In this document: positions 18,196 to 27,094 of the stretch, one piece after another | How positions within the stretch are numbered: position 1 is the stretch's first letter | How the letters are laid out: each line of letters starts with the position of its first letter | From: an uncultured Roseovarius sp. | GTDB lineage: Bacteria; Pseudomonadota; Alphaproteobacteria; Rhodobacterales; Rhodobacteraceae | NCBI GenBank assembly: GCA_951812895.1 | Contig: OX638333.1 | Location: 2,522,001 to 2,586,000, forward strand | Length of the DNA: 64,000 nt | Direction: 5' to 3' | The notes under the pieces: generated by a model | Told to the model about the DNA's origin: nothing | Seen by the model: the letters and a program-made list of their open reading frames with translations, nothing else | Database searches by the model: none | Made by a program: the position numbers and the translations under genes

Positions 18196-18420
18196 CTACT
18201 CACTCCAGTAATTATTGGCCTGCGCCACGGTTTGAAAATTCGCCGCAACCACATGCGAAACCATCGTTAAACTATCCGCGTTATTTGCGTAATCCGGCCG
18301 CATCCGGGTTCTTGCGGCATCGTCAGGTTGGGTCTTTTTGACCGCCATCCTTGAAAGCTTGATTGCAACTTCAAACCCATCCTCGGGGGTTTCGGTGATC
18401 AGACTTGGAAGCCAGGGCAT
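18196..18420 (-). CDS. Small hypothetical protein divergent from the OhrR-like regulator
   Basis: A 74-residue soluble protein, MPWLPSLITETPEDGFEVAIKLSRMAVKK at the N-terminus (residues 1-29), then a polar tail with ANNADSLTMVSHVVAANF. AAGGAGAAAACT directly precedes the ATG at 18420. It shares a 107-nt divergent promoter region, with two operator-like palindromes, with the regulator at 18528 and is the probable target of that regulator. I do not recognise its family. Confidence 0.65.
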   Translation of the reverse strand: MPWLPSLITETPEDGFEVAIKLSRMAVKKTQPDDAARTRMRPDYANNADSLTMVSHVVAANFQTVAQANNYWSE

Positions 18421-18439
18421 AGTTTTCTCCTTCAATAAT

Positions 18440-18509
18440 TATCGCGTACGATATAATCGTGTATATAGATATTGAAGCAGCGCACTGTCAAGTATATCGT
18501 GCGCGATAT
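18440..18509. promoter_or_regulatory. Paired operator-like palindromes between divergent genes
   Basis: Site 1: TATCG-CGTA-CGATA (18440-18453). Site 2: ATATCG-TGCG-CGATAT (18494-18509). Both share the TATCG-N4-CGATA form, and their centres are about 55 nt apart. A perfect TATAAT (18452-18457) overlaps site 1 and would be the -10 of the regulator gene. The arrangement suits autoregulation plus control of the 74-residue protein gene. Confidence 0.7.
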
Positions 18510-18527
18510 GAATTCAGAGGGACCGAC

Positions 18528-19007
18528 ATGACTGACCATGCTGCGCTGCCAACCCGTGCCCAGGATATGTTTTGCTTTGCAACCTATGTCGCGTCGCATT
18601 GTATCAACCGGGCTTATGCGCCATTGCTCAAACCCCTGGGCCTGACCTATCCAAAATACATCACACTCACCTTGTTGTGGGATAAAGACTGGCAAAGCAT
18701 CGGCGAACTGGCATCGCATCTGAAAATGGAGACCAGCACCGTCACCCCATTGGTCAAACGGCTGGAAGCGATGGCACATGTCAGACGCCAGCGCGGCACA
18801 CAGGACGAACGACAGGTTTTTGTCCATCTTACCGCATCGGGCAAAAAGCTTCAGAAAAGTGCGCCACAGATTACCGCCTGCATGGTTGAGGCAACCGGCC
18901 TTGAACTGTCAGAGCTGGATAGCGTTGTCGCGACGTTGGGTAAGCTTGTGAAAAATCTGACCAACACCCGGAATTCAAAAGAGGCTGCGGGTGATAAATC
19001 CCGCTGA
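18528..19007 (+). CDS. MarR-family regulator, OhrR-like
   Basis: A 159-residue winged-helix repressor. The N-terminal pattern M-F-C16-F-A-T-Y lines up with the redox-sensing Cys of OhrR (QLCFxLY), followed by a second Cys26. The recognition region is ELASHLKMETSTVTPLVKRLE and the wing is RRQRGTQDERQVFVHLT. OhrR repressors sense organic peroxides. No ohr peroxidase gene is adjacent; the divergent gene encodes an unknown 74-residue protein. The ATG at 18528 follows AGAGGGACC. Confidence 0.8.
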   Translation: MTDHAALPTRAQDMFCFATYVASHCINRAYAPLLKPLGLTYPKYITLTLLWDKDWQSIGELASHLKMETSTVTPLVKRLEAMAHVRRQRGTQDERQVFVHLTASGKKLQKSAPQITACMVEATGLELSELDSVVATLGKLVKNLTNTRNSKEAAGDKSR

Positions 19008-19211
19008 AAATGCCGCTTCATCCTGCAATTGTTACACTTAGTTAAGTGAATAAAGCTTGCAATATTGCCCAAGCTGCCCCACATACGCCCCGCTAACGTT
19101 ATCTTTTTCGACCCACTGTCTCCCTTAAACCGGCGTTCAGTCTTTCGATCCAGACCAACTGCGCCGGGCTGCCGCACTTACGCGGGCAGCACAATTTAGG
19201 AGACTACGGAT

Positions 19212-19418
19212 ATGGCCAATGGCACCGTAAAATGGTTCAACTCTACCAAAGGCTTCGGCTTCATCGCACCTGAGACAGGCGGCAAAGACGTGTTTGTACA
19301 CATCTCGGCTGTTGAGCGTGCGGGCCTGACGGGCCTGAAAGACGACCAGAAAGTGACTTTCGACGTTGAAGCAGGCCGCGACGGCCGCGAGTCAGCGACG
19401 AACATCGCACTGGCCTAA
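19212..19418 (+). CDS. Cold-shock domain protein
   Basis: A 68-residue CspA-type single OB fold. RNP1 is KGFGFI (13-18) and RNP2 is VFVHI (27-31). It binds single-stranded RNA/DNA as a chaperone. TTAGGAG lies before the ATG. About 200 nt separate it from the upstream regulator, so a long leader is possible; CACTTA-GT-TAAGTG at 19035-19048 is the only clear palindrome in it. Confidence 0.95.
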   Translation: MANGTVKWFNSTKGFGFIAPETGGKDVFVHISAVERAGLTGLKDDQKVTFDVEAGRDGRESATNIALA

Positions 19419-19441
19419 GCCTAACAGGCTTTGGAATTACA

Positions 19442-19480
19442 GGCGGTGCCGGGGAAGTCCGGTGCCGTCTGTTTTTGTTT
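19442..19480 (+). terminator. Terminator of the cold-shock gene
   Basis: GGCGGTGCCGG (19442-19452) pairs with CCGGTGCCGTC (19459-19469) over 11 bp if three G-U pairs are allowed, followed by TGTTTTTGTTT. Confidence 0.75.
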
Positions 19481-19809
19481 GGGATTGGCTTACACAGAAC
19501 CAAACGACCTGCACAGCTACTGACAAGCCGCGCGATTGACTGACCGCGGTTTGGCGATCTGCTTCTTGAGCAATGCACTTTATTGCAGCCACACCCGAAA
19601 AAGATCAGTGCGACGCGCAGACTTAACAAAATCGCCAGACCTCTGGGGCGGTCAGGCGATCGCGCGGCGGCCTTCGGCCTCGATTCCGCGCGAGGGGGGG
19701 CGGGGCGTTGACGAAAGAAACAGTGGATTTGCTGCAATCCACCGGTTGTATCCGCAGGCAATTGGCGGCATGGGCTGGGCCAATGAATTCTGATCGAAAA
19801 GGAAACGAC
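19481..19809. other. Intergenic region before the RidA-like gene
   Basis: No gene seen. It holds a GC-rich hairpin element at 19655-19693, and a hairpin GTGGATT-N6-AATCCAC at 19723-19742 in the leader of the RidA-like gene. Confidence 0.55.
19655..19693. repeat. GC-rich hairpin element, copy 2
   Basis: GGCC-TTC-GGCC (19669-19679) nested in GCGCGG (19662-19667) and CCGCGC (19686-19691). The lead GGCGATCGCGCGGCGG resembles that of the element at 15634. Confidence 0.45.
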
Positions 19810-20151
19810 ATGATTGAACGTATTGAAACCGGGGAACGTGCCTCGAAAATCGTGAAACACAATGGCGTGGCCTATCTCTCTGGCCAGGTAGGTGAGGGCG
19901 AGACGATCCAGGATCAGGTGCGTGACTGCCTGTCCCGTGTCGATGCTTTGCTGATCAAGGCCGGATCATCACGTGAAAAGATGCTGCGGGCCACGATCTG
20001 GCTGGCCGACATGAGCGATTTCGCCGGGTTGAACGAGATCTGGAACGATTGGGTTCCTGAGGGCCACGCTCCTGCACGTGCCTGCGGCGAGGCCAAACTG
20101 GCCCGCGAAGTGCTGAAGGTCGAAATTATCGTGGATGCGGCTTATGACTGA
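19810..20151 (+). CDS. RidA/YjgF-family protein
   Basis: A 113-residue RidA-superfamily protein. The middle has YLSGQVGEG, and the C-terminal block ARACGEAKLAREVLKVEIIV carries the Arg that in RidA contacts the substrate carboxylate. RidA hydrolyses reactive enamine/imine intermediates; this is the YjgF-like subgroup whose exact role varies. AAAGGAAACGAC precedes the ATG at 19810. The frame is open to 19708, but the added residues do not fit. Confidence 0.85.
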   Translation: MIERIETGERASKIVKHNGVAYLSGQVGEGETIQDQVRDCLSRVDALLIKAGSSREKMLRATIWLADMSDFAGLNEIWNDWVPEGHAPARACGEAKLAREVLKVEIIVDAAYD

Positions 20152-20172
20152 TCCGGTTCAGAGCGAGGGTAG

Positions 20173-20191
20173 GGTGGGTTTCCAACCCACC
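20173..20191. repeat. GTAGGGTGGG-family palindrome before rpmC
   Basis: GGTGGGTT (20173-20180), TCC, AACCCACC (20184-20191), led by TAGG. A near-perfect unit of the window-wide repeat. Confidence 0.8.
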
Positions 20192-20214
20192 TTGCGAAAC
20201 CTCCAACTTCCCCC

Positions 20215-20243
20215 TTGCCCTATCCCCGCACCTCCCTTATAGA
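20215..20243 (+). promoter_or_regulatory. Promoter restarting the operon at rpmC
   Basis: TTGCCC (20215-20220), 17-nt spacer, TATAGA (20238-20243), about 120 nt before rpmC. Spacing and -10 type match the rpsL and rplO promoters. Confidence 0.7.
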
Positions 20244-20364
20244 GCCACATCTCGCGGATTCCGGGCAACCGGGATTCGGCGTGTTTGTCATTGATCCACC
20301 AGGTTCCGGGTGACCCTGTGCCAAATTCAGAGGCTCGCTGGTGTTTTGAGAAAGGAAAAGGCGC

Positions 20365-20568
20365 ATGAACGCCGCTGATCTACGTGATAAGACCCCGGAT
20401 CAGCTCCGCGAGGAGCTGGCAACGCTGAAGAAAGAGCAGTTCAACCTGCGCTTTCAGGCAGCAACCAACCAGCTGGAAAACCCTGCCCGCATGCGTGTTG
20501 TACGCCGCGATGTTGCACGGGTTAAAACCATCTTGAACCAAAAAGCCGCCGACGCGGCCGCAGAATAA
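20365..20568 (+). CDS. rpmC: 50S ribosomal protein L29
   Basis: A 67-residue L29, two helices, with [20 protein letters not shown] at the start and [11 protein letters not shown]. It sits near the tunnel exit with L23. AAAGGAAAAGG lies before the ATG. In most bacteria it directly follows rplP; here 5 kb intervene. Confidence 0.97.
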   Translation: MNAADLRDKTPDQLREELATLKKEQFNLRFQAATNQLENPARMRVVRRDVARVKTILNQKAADAAAE

Positions 20569-20580
20569 GGAGCCTGTAAG

Positions 20581-20811
20581 ATGCCCAAACGTATTCTCAC
20601 CGGCACCGTAACAAGCGATGCCAACGCACAGACCGTAACCGTCTCTGTCGAGCGCCGCTTTAAACACCCGGTTCTGCAGAAAACCATTCGTAAGTCCAAG
20701 AAATACCGGGCGCACGATGAACAGAACGCTTTCAAAGTCGGTGACCAAGTCCGCATCATCGAATGCGCACCGAAATCGAAAACGAAACGTTGGGAGGTGT
20801 TGGAAGCGTAA
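20581..20811 (+). CDS. rpsQ: 30S ribosomal protein S17
   Basis: A 76-residue S17 with the OB-fold pattern [18 protein letters not shown] and [16 protein letters not shown]. It binds the 16S 5' domain. It lies 12 nt after rpmC; AAGGAG precedes the start. Confidence 0.97.
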   Translation: MPKRILTGTVTSDANAQTVTVSVERRFKHPVLQKTIRKSKKYRAHDEQNAFKVGDQVRIIECAPKSKTKRWEVLEA

Positions 20812-20889
20812 GCTCCGGCGCCTTTTGGCATTATTCGAAACCCTGGGGACAAGGCAATGCATCGCCCCCCATAGGTCGGGAGAAACCAA

Positions 20890-21258
20890 ATGATCCAGAT
20901 GCAGACCAACCTGGATGTTGCTGACAACAGCGGCGCGCGCCGTGTTCAGTGCATCAAGGTCCTGGGTGGTTCCAAACGGAAATACGCGAGTGTCGGTGAC
21001 ATTATCGTAGTATCCGTCAAGGAAGCCATTCCACGCGGCCGCGTTAAGAAAGGCGATGTGCGTAAAGCAGTCGTCGTACGCACCGCCAAAGAAATCCGTC
21101 GTGAAGACGGCACCGCAATCCGCTTTGATAGCAACGCCGCCGTGATCCTGAGCAATTCAGGTGAGCCGGTCGGTACCCGTATCTTCGGGCCGGTTGTTCG
21201 CGAGCTGCGTGCCAAGAACTTCATGAAAATCATCTCACTCGCGCCGGAGGTGCTGTAA
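20890..21258 (+). CDS. rplN: 50S ribosomal protein L14
   Basis: A 122-residue L14, the standard length, opening [16 protein letters not shown] and with [15 protein letters not shown] near the end. It forms an intersubunit bridge. A 78-nt spacer separates it from rpsQ. Confidence 0.98.
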   Translation: MIQMQTNLDVADNSGARRVQCIKVLGGSKRKYASVGDIIVVSVKEAIPRGRVKKGDVRKAVVVRTAKEIRREDGTAIRFDSNAAVILSNSGEPVGTRIFGPVVRELRAKNFMKIISLAPEVL

Positions 21259-21259
21259 G

Positions 21260-21571
21260 ATGGCTGCTAAGCTGAAAAAAGGCGACAAGGTTGTCGTCAT
21301 TGCCGGTAAGGACAAAGGCAAAGAGGGCACAATCACCTCTGTTGACCCCAAATCCCGCAAAGCTGTGGTTGAAGGCATCAACGTTGCCATCCGTCACACC
21401 CGTCAGAGCCAGACTAGCCAGGGCGGCCGCATTCCCAAGGCGTTGCCGATGGATTTGTCAAACCTGGCCTTTCTGGACAAGAACGGCAAACCATCGCGCG
21501 TTGGCTTTAAGCTGGATGGCGACAAGAAAGTGCGTTTTGCCAAAACCACGGGGGACGTGATCGATGCTTGA
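21260..21571 (+). CDS. rplX: 50S ribosomal protein L24
   Basis: A 103-residue L24 with a KOW motif ([18 protein letters not shown]) at residues 6-23. It initiates 50S assembly. It starts 1 nt after rplN and overlaps rplE by 8 nt, so coupling is likely. Confidence 0.98.
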   Translation: MAAKLKKGDKVVVIAGKDKGKEGTITSVDPKSRKAVVEGINVAIRHTRQSQTSQGGRIPKALPMDLSNLAFLDKNGKPSRVGFKLDGDKKVRFAKTTGDVIDA

Positions 21572-22127
21572 TACAGCAAACTACACCCCGCGCCTCAAGA
21601 CCGCGTACAAGGACACCATTCGTGCCGCTCTGAAGGAAGAGTTCGGCTACAAAAACGATATGCAGATCCCGCGCCTTGATAAAATCGTTCTGAACATCGG
21701 TTGTGGTGCCGAGGCGGTCAAAGATTCCAAGAAAGCCAAATCGGCTCAGGAAGATCTGACAACCATCGCCGGCCAGCACGCGCTGATCACCAGAGCGAAG
21801 AAATCCATCGCCGGCTTCCGGGTTCGCGAAGACATGCCACTGGGCGCCAAAGTCACTTTGCGCGGCGACCGGATGTATGAATTCCTTGACCGGATGATCA
21901 CGATTGCCATGCCACGTATCCGCGACTTTCGCGGTGTGTCGGGCAAATCGTTTGATGGCCGCGGCAACTATGCCCTGGGCATCAAGGAACACATCGTTTT
22001 CCCCGAAATCAACTTCGACAAGGTCGACGAAGTCTGGGGCATTGACGTTGTAATCGGAACCACGGCGCAGACCGACGCTGAAGCCAAGGCGCTGTTGAAA
22101 GCTTTCAACATGCCCTTCAACAGCTAA
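21564..22127 (+). CDS. rplE: 50S ribosomal protein L5
   Basis: A 187-residue L5, with [16 protein letters not shown] and [20 protein letters not shown]. It binds 5S rRNA in the central protuberance. The start lies inside the end of rplX. Confidence 0.98.
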   Translation: MLDTANYTPRLKTAYKDTIRAALKEEFGYKNDMQIPRLDKIVLNIGCGAEAVKDSKKAKSAQEDLTTIAGQHALITRAKKSIAGFRVREDMPLGAKVTLRGDRMYEFLDRMITIAMPRIRDFRGVSGKSFDGRGNYALGIKEHIVFPEINFDKVDEVWGIDVVIGTTAQTDAEAKALLKAFNMPFNS

Positions 22128-22145
22128 GTCTGGGAGGAATTACTC

Positions 22146-22451
22146 ATGGCTAAAAAAGCAATGATCGAACGCGAGAAGAAGCGTCAGCGCCTGGTCGAGA
22201 AATACGCCACCAAGCGCGCCGCTCTCAAAGAGATCATCAGTGATGAAAGCAAGCCAATGGAAGAGCGTTTTCGCGCGTCTCTGAAACTGGCAGAACTGCC
22301 GCGCAACAGCTCGGCCACCCGGCTGCACAACCGTTGCCAGCTGACCGGTCGTCCGCATGCGTATTATCGCAAACTGAAAATCAGCCGGATCGCCCTGCGC
22401 GAACTGGGCTCTGCCGGACAATTGCCCGGCGTTGTGAAATCAAGCTGGTAA
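22146..22451 (+). CDS. rpsN: 30S ribosomal protein S14, zinc-free long form
   Basis: A 101-residue S14 with the conserved RNRCQ-type [15 protein letters not shown]. Only one Cys remains of the zinc-binding set, so this is the long C-minus form usual in proteobacteria. GGGAGGAATT lies before the ATG. Confidence 0.98.
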   Translation: MAKKAMIEREKKRQRLVEKYATKRAALKEIISDESKPMEERFRASLKLAELPRNSSATRLHNRCQLTGRPHAYYRKLKISRIALRELGSAGQLPGVVKSSW

Positions 22452-22464
22452 GGAGGGTATAGAT

Positions 22465-22857
22465 ATGAACGATCCTATCGGCGATATGCTCACCCGTATC
22501 CGCAACGCGGGTATGCGCGGTAAGTCCACCGTTTCTGTTCCGGCCTCGAAAATGCGCGTGCGTGTTCTCGATGTTCTGGCAGACGAAGGCTATATCCGTG
22601 GTTACGAGGGTGCCAAAGGCTCCGACGGTCACCCGACCATCGAAGTCAGCCTGAAATATTTCGAAGGCGGTCATGCCATTCGCGAAATGAAACGGGTCTC
22701 GAAACCCGGTCGTCGCGTATACATGGGCGTCAAGGACATCCCATCGGTTCGTCAGGGCCTGGGTGTGTCGATTGTCTCCACCTCCAAGGGTGTGATGTCG
22801 GATGCAAATGCACGTGCCGCCAATATTGGTGGTGAAGTGCTCTGCACTGTATTCTGA
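22465..22857 (+). CDS. rpsH: 30S ribosomal protein S8
   Basis: A 130-residue S8, with [15 protein letters not shown] at the start and [14 protein letters not shown] near the end. It binds 16S helix 21 and in E. coli is the repressor of the spc operon. AAGGAGGG precedes the ATG. Confidence 0.98.
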   Translation: MNDPIGDMLTRIRNAGMRGKSTVSVPASKMRVRVLDVLADEGYIRGYEGAKGSDGHPTIEVSLKYFEGGHAIREMKRVSKPGRRVYMGVKDIPSVRQGLGVSIVSTSKGVMSDANARAANIGGEVLCTVF

Positions 22858-22870
22858 GGAGGCCTGAACC

Positions 22871-23404
22871 ATGTCTCGTATCGGAAAACAGCCTGTGACC
22901 CTTCCCGATGGCGTATCCGCCACCGTGTCGGGCCAGACCATCGAGGTCAAAGGTCCACTGGGAACGAAATCCTATACCGCAACAGACGATGTCACGTTGA
23001 CGGTCGAGGATGGCGTTGTCACCGTGACGCCGCGCGGTTCGTCGAAACGCGCCCGTCAGCAGTGGGGGATGACCCGCACCGTTGTGGCCAACCTGGTCCA
23101 GGGCACCAAAGAGAACTTCAAGAAAGAGCTTGAAATTCGTGGTGTTGGTTATCGGGCTCAGGTCCAGGGAAATGTTGTGAAACTCAACCTCGGCCTGTCG
23201 CATGACGTCGATTTTGAGGTTCCGGAAGGTGTAACTGTTACTGCGCCCAAACAGACCGAACTGGTCGTTGAAGGCACAGACAAACAGCTCGTCGGTCAAG
23301 TTGCGGCAAACATCCGCGACTGGCGGCGGCCAGAGCCCTACAAGGGCAAAGGCATCCGCTATAAGGGCGAGTACATCTTCCAGAAAGAAGGCAAGAAGAA
23401 GTAA
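22871..23404 (+). CDS. rplF: 50S ribosomal protein L6
   Basis: A 177-residue L6 of two similar domains: [14 protein letters not shown] at the start and [16 protein letters not shown] at the C-terminus, near the sarcin-ricin loop. No gap to speak of from rpsH (13 nt). Confidence 0.98.
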   Translation: MSRIGKQPVTLPDGVSATVSGQTIEVKGPLGTKSYTATDDVTLTVEDGVVTVTPRGSSKRARQQWGMTRTVVANLVQGTKENFKKELEIRGVGYRAQVQGNVVKLNLGLSHDVDFEVPEGVTVTAPKQTELVVEGTDKQLVGQVAANIRDWRRPEPYKGKGIRYKGEYIFQKEGKKK

Positions 23405-23416
23405 GGACGCAATCAG

Positions 23417-23773
23417 ATGGCAAACAGCAAAAGAGACCTGTTCATCAAACGCCGCCTGCGCGTTCGGAACAAACTTCGCAAGGTCAACGCCGGGCGTCCG
23501 CGCCTCAGTGTTCACCGCTCAAACAAAAACATCAGCGTTCAGCTGATCGACGACGTCAATGGCGTAACGCTCGCCGCTGCCTCGACCCTCGAAAAGGATC
23601 TGGGCGCTGGCAAAAACGATGTCGCAGCGGCCACCAAAGTGGGCGAGGCGATTGCAGAGCGTGCCAAGAAAGCCGGCGTGACCGAGGCCTATTTCGACCG
23701 CGGTGGTTTTCTCTTTCACGGACGCATCAAGGCGCTTGCCGATGCAGCCCGCGAAGGTGGACTGAAAATCTAG
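23417..23773 (+). CDS. rplR: 50S ribosomal protein L18
   Basis: A 118-residue L18 with [24 protein letters not shown]-type 5S-binding region near residues 13-36 and [21 protein letters not shown]. The TAG stop forms the first base pair of the palindrome that follows. Confidence 0.98.
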   Translation: MANSKRDLFIKRRLRVRNKLRKVNAGRPRLSVHRSNKNISVQLIDDVNGVTLAAASTLEKDLGAGKNDVAAATKVGEAIAERAKKAGVTEAYFDRGGFLFHGRIKALADAAREGGLKI

Positions 23774-23827
23774 GTGGGATGAAATCCCACCCTACCGGTC
23801 GTGTGTAGGGTGGGGCTTCGACCCACC
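23773..23827. repeat. Paired palindromic repeat between rplR and rpsE
   Basis: GGTGGGAT-GAA-ATCCCACC (23773-23791) begins at the last base of the rplR stop codon. GGTGGG...CCCACC (23809-23827) follows. CCCTAC (23790-23795) and GTAGGG (23805-23810) face each other, the same two-unit arrangement as after fusA. Confidence 0.8.
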
Positions 23828-23926
23828 AGTGTGAAGGCGGCACTGCTGCCTCGATGATCGAGGGGCCCTCCGGCTCACTGCGATTGATAATCCGGCGCGC
23901 ATGCGCCACTGAACAAGGAATGCCAG

Positions 23927-24499
23927 ATGGCAAGAGATGACAACCGCCGGGGTCGCGATCGCGACGAAGCACCGGAATTCGCCGATCGCCTGGTTGCGAT
24001 CAACCGCGTCAGCAAAACCGTAAAAGGTGGTAAGCGATTTGGCTTTGCCGCTCTTGTCGTTGTTGGCGACCAAAAAGGCCGCGTAGGGTTCGGTAAAGGT
24101 AAAGCAAAAGAAGTACCTGAAGCGATCCGCAAAGCCACCGAGCAAGCCAAGCGTCAGATGATCCGCGTACCTCTGCGCGAGGGCCGCAACCTGCACCACG
24201 ATATCGAAGGTCGTCATGGCGCTGGTAAAGTGGTCATGCGTACAGCCCCTCAGGGTACTGGTATCATCGCCGGTGGTCCGATGCGGGCCGTGTTCGAAAT
24301 GCTTGGTGTTCAGGACGTTGTTGCGAAATCTATCGGTTCGCAAAACCCCTACAACATGATCCGCGCCACCATCGATGGTCTGAACAAAGAGGCAAGCCCG
24401 CGTATGGTTGCCCAACGTCGTGGCAAGAAAGTCGCCGACATTCTGCGTCGTGACGAAGCCCCAGCTGCAGCGGCGCCCGCCGAAGCAGCCGAAGCGTAA
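23927..24499 (+). CDS. rpsE: 30S ribosomal protein S5
   Basis: A 190-residue S5. The N-terminal double-stranded-RNA-binding domain has [21 protein letters not shown], and the loop [11 protein letters not shown] is typical. It helps decoding fidelity and mRNA unwinding. The last 20 residues are Ala/Glu/Pro-rich. A 153-nt spacer with repeats precedes it. Confidence 0.98.
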   Translation: MARDDNRRGRDRDEAPEFADRLVAINRVSKTVKGGKRFGFAALVVVGDQKGRVGFGKGKAKEVPEAIRKATEQAKRQMIRVPLREGRNLHHDIEGRHGAGKVVMRTAPQGTGIIAGGPMRAVFEMLGVQDVVAKSIGSQNPYNMIRATIDGLNKEASPRMVAQRRGKKVADILRRDEAPAAAAPAEAAEA

Positions 24500-24511
24500 G
24501 GAGACGAACCC

Positions 24512-24700
24512 ATGGCAAAAACCATCGTCGTCAAACAGGTCGGTTCCCCGATCCGCCGCCCGGCAGAACAACGCGCTACGCTTGTTGGTCTGGGCCTCAA
24601 TAAGATGCACAAGACCCGTGAACTGGAAGATACGCCTTCGGTTCGCGGCATGGTCAACAAGATCCCGCATCTGGTCGAGATTATCGAAGAACGCGGATAA
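24512..24700 (+). CDS. rpmD: 50S ribosomal protein L30
   Basis: A 62-residue L30, with [21 protein letters not shown] and [20 protein letters not shown]. Last gene before the third and largest break; rplO, its usual next neighbour, lies 8.4 kb downstream. Confidence 0.97.
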   Translation: MAKTIVVKQVGSPIRRPAEQRATLVGLGLNKMHKTRELEDTPSVRGMVNKIPHLVEIIEERG

Positions 24701-24711
24701 AGCCAGCGGTT

Positions 24712-24729
24712 GCCGGGGTTAACCCCGGC
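24712..24729. repeat. Perfect 18-nt palindrome after rpmD
   Basis: GCCGGGGTTAACCCCGGC, self-complementary end to end. A second, imperfect unit (GGCCGGGTTCACCCCGCC) follows at 24749-24766. It is a variant of the GTAGGGTGGG repeat pair. Confidence 0.7.
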
Positions 24730-24770
24730 CTACCCACAAAAATCGTAAGGCCGGGTTCACCCCGCCACAT

Positions 24771-24801
24771 CACCCCTGTCAGAAATGACCGGGGTGTTTT
24801 T
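24771..24801 (+). terminator. Rho-independent terminator of the rpmC-rpmD block
   Basis: CACCCC (24771-24776) pairs with GGGGTG (24791-24796), continued inside by GTCA-GAAA-TGAC, and five T follow. Confidence 0.85.
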
Positions 24802-24908
24802 CGTCGTGCTTTTGACCGTCTTGGATCACGTGCAAAGGTCTGGATTCCCTGACTTGGATAATCCTGTTGCTCTGCTCTATGGTTCACAGAAGTTCAGGAG
24901 TATCCACT

Positions 24909-25802
24909 ATGAAAAAGACCTTTATCGCCGCAGCATTGTCACTCTGTTTGCCAGTTACTGGCTACGCCCAGGAGGCCCAAACATATCTGGACGCTCAGGG
25001 TCGTGAGGTTCATTTCCCGCTTGGTGCGCTATCTTTTGCAGACGAAGTGATTTCAGTTCAGGTCGGCAAACCCGCCCCCCGCAGCGAAGTTGCCCGAAAA
25101 CATGAAAACATATTGTCAGAGCCAAACAACGGCAGCCTCTCACTTGGATGTGGTGGGTCTGTCGTGGTGCGTTTCTCTGACAACGCCTTGGTCGATGTGC
25201 CGGGTCCTGATCTATATGTCTTTGAGATTGGCAAAGAGGTTGAGGCCACTTTGCTGGAGATATCGACCAACGGGGCTGATTGGTTAGATGTTGGACCAAT
25301 CGCCGGTGCAACCGCTGAAATAGACATCGCGGATCACGTCAAGGGCAACGGGGCTGTCTATCAATACATCCGCCTCACTGATCGAAATATCAACTGCAAG
25401 GCAGGAAAGTACTCTGGCGCTGATATCGATGCGGTCGGTGCAATCGGCGCTGCGGTGCGCTTGACACTCAGCGGTGAGGTTCTCTTCGATTTCGACTCCG
25501 CTGAACTGCGCGATACAGCCCGCGCAGCGTTGGACGAAGTGGCTGATGAAATCAGAAACTACCCGTCTGCTCAGGTAATTGTAGAGGGTCATACGGATGC
25601 AAAGGGGTCAGATGCCTACAATCAAACCCTCTCAGAACAAAGGGCTGAAAGCGTGCGCCGGTTCCTTGTTCAGGAGGGTGTAGTGGAAAGCGAAGAGTCT
25701 GAGATCAGAGGCCATGGCGAAAGCCGCCCTGTTGCTTCGAATGACACCGAAACGGGACGTCAAAGCAACCGTCGTGTCGACCTGATCATCATCCCACGCT
25801 AA
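24909..25802 (+). CDS. OmpA-family outer membrane/peptidoglycan-binding protein
   Basis: A 297-residue secreted protein. The signal peptide is MKKTFIAAALSLCLPVTGYA, with cleavage near residue 20. A middle domain of about 150 residues shows no clear family. An OmpA C-terminal domain starts near residue 190: LFDFDSAELRD, EGHTDAKGSDAYNQTLSEQR (residues ~221-240) and GRQSNRRVDLII. The Asp and Arg that bind diaminopimelate are present, so it should anchor the envelope to peptidoglycan. CAGGAG precedes the ATG; upstream in-frame starts are unlikely. Confidence 0.9.
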   Translation: MKKTFIAAALSLCLPVTGYAQEAQTYLDAQGREVHFPLGALSFADEVISVQVGKPAPRSEVARKHENILSEPNNGSLSLGCGGSVVVRFSDNALVDVPGPDLYVFEIGKEVEATLLEISTNGADWLDVGPIAGATAEIDIADHVKGNGAVYQYIRLTDRNINCKAGKYSGADIDAVGAIGAAVRLTLSGEVLFDFDSAELRDTARAALDEVADEIRNYPSAQVIVEGHTDAKGSDAYNQTLSEQRAESVRRFLVQEGVVESEESEIRGHGESRPVASNDTETGRQSNRRVDLIIIPR

Positions 25803-25811
25803 AGCGCTGAC

Positions 25812-26315
25812 ATGGAAAAACCAAAGGTTACCGTAAACGACAGCTATCAGACCAATTACAGCTATTACCTTGAAGCTCCTGAAGGTACGGTGTTTTCTGA
25901 CGGTTTCTCACCATACTACACGCCCGCTGAAATGCTCGAAATGGGGGTGTTTGAGGGCAAGTATGTCAATGACTGCCGCGCCGAATTTCCCGACAGCTGG
26001 TTCCAAAACGCAAAGCTGTCTGACCGCCCCGATGAAACCCTCAACTATTTCGGCGTCAAAAGCCGTCAGCCGCTTGCAGTCTGGCGGCAAAAGGGCTGGA
26101 TTTACGGCCCTGATCCACGCGGATGGTTTCAATGGTATTGCCGCTATTATCTGGGACGCCGTCTGCCTGACACCGATGCGATCCAGATCAAACGCTGGCG
26201 TGCCTTTGCACGCCACGCAGGCCAGGTCAGGGCCAACTGCCACCCCGGCGATATCTTTTGCCAACCCCGGCAGCGCCAGGGGTTGCTGCAATGGTCACAT
26301 GATGCACTGATTTGA
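25812..26315 (+). CDS. Conserved hypothetical protein (W/Y-rich, roseobacter type)
   Basis: A 167-residue soluble protein rich in Trp and Tyr. The C-terminal half has DPRGWFQWYCRYYLGRR near residue 100 and CxPGDxxCxPRQRQ, then LLQWSHD. I recognise this as a widespread uncharacterised family, also found in plants and fungi, without a known reaction. It begins 9 nt after the OmpA gene and may be cotranscribed. Confidence 0.8.
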   Translation: MEKPKVTVNDSYQTNYSYYLEAPEGTVFSDGFSPYYTPAEMLEMGVFEGKYVNDCRAEFPDSWFQNAKLSDRPDETLNYFGVKSRQPLAVWRQKGWIYGPDPRGWFQWYCRYYLGRRLPDTDAIQIKRWRAFARHAGQVRANCHPGDIFCQPRQRQGLLQWSHDALI

Positions 26316-26350
26316 ATGCAAGTGGATTTCGGGGTGCTATTTAAACGGCG

Positions 26351-27094
26351 CTACTTCGAAACCACCCGTGTCCGAATGAAAATATCATGACCCCCTTCGG
26401 GCGCCTCAGTTAACTCGCCATAAGCATTTGGCCGAATTTCATCCACACGACGCCAATCTGTAAACGCAGCTTGATCCTTTGGCTTTTTGGGCAAATCCAG
26501 GTGAAAGACCAAAAGCCGTTTCTGACCCAGCCACAGCTCGATTGAGCGGTCCGTGGTCTTGTAGGCGATCGTATGGCTGGATTTCAGCACAGTATAATCG
26601 CCATCTGCCTCACGCTGCATTTGCCCGTTCATGCCGTGGTAGATGTTTTCGTTGCGCAGGTCTGTTCCGCGGGACATCGCGTCACTTATGTCGGGATCAT
26701 CAGCGGGCGCTCTGATCTCGACCAGCAACACCGGCTGTGCGCCGCTTCGCAGGATCGACGGGTCGTCCGACTGGAAAATCCACATCCATCCCGCAGCAAC
26801 GGTCGCCACGACAAGCCCCAGTGCGATCCAGCCCTGAGCACCAATTGATTTTGCACTGCCCCTGGGTATGTCTGCCTCGCGTTTCCGGCGCGCGCGCACC
26901 ACCAGAACCGCCCCCAAAACCGCGCCAATAACTGCCCCCACCGGCAATCCGGTCAGCACGGCCCCCATAGCAAGGGCGCCTTGTTGGTTATCCGCGCCCG
27001 TGAGTTCCCCAATGCCAATAACTGCGAAAAATCCGACGAAACCGCCAACAGCACCGCACAGAACCGCGGCAAGTATGGCAAGAATGATGGTCAT
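26351..27094 (-). CDS. Hypothetical membrane protein with C-terminal soluble domain
   Basis: 247 residues. Helices are at about 2-28 and 41-66 (Gly/Ala-rich, with short loops), and a third at about 88-108. A roughly 135-residue extracytoplasmic domain follows, containing VLLVEIRAP and SSHTIAYKTTDRSIELWLG. GGAGGCG lies before the ATG. I do not recognise the domain. Confidence 0.75.
   Translation of the reverse strand: MTIILAILAAVLCGAVGGFVGFFAVIGIGELTGADNQQGALAMGAVLTGLPVGAVIGAVLGAVLVVRARRKREADIPRGSAKSIGAQGWIALGLVVATVAAGWMWIFQSDDPSILRSGAQPVLLVEIRAPADDPDISDAMSRGTDLRNENIYHGMNGQMQREADGDYTVLKSSHTIAYKTTDRSIELWLGQKRLLVFHLDLPKKPKDQAAFTDWRRVDEIRPNAYGELTEAPEGGHDIFIRTRVVSK

Noticed and set aside
19708-19809. 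Upstream extension of the RidA-like gene
   Set aside because: The extra 34 residues are not family-like, and AAAGGAAACGAC marks the start at 19810.
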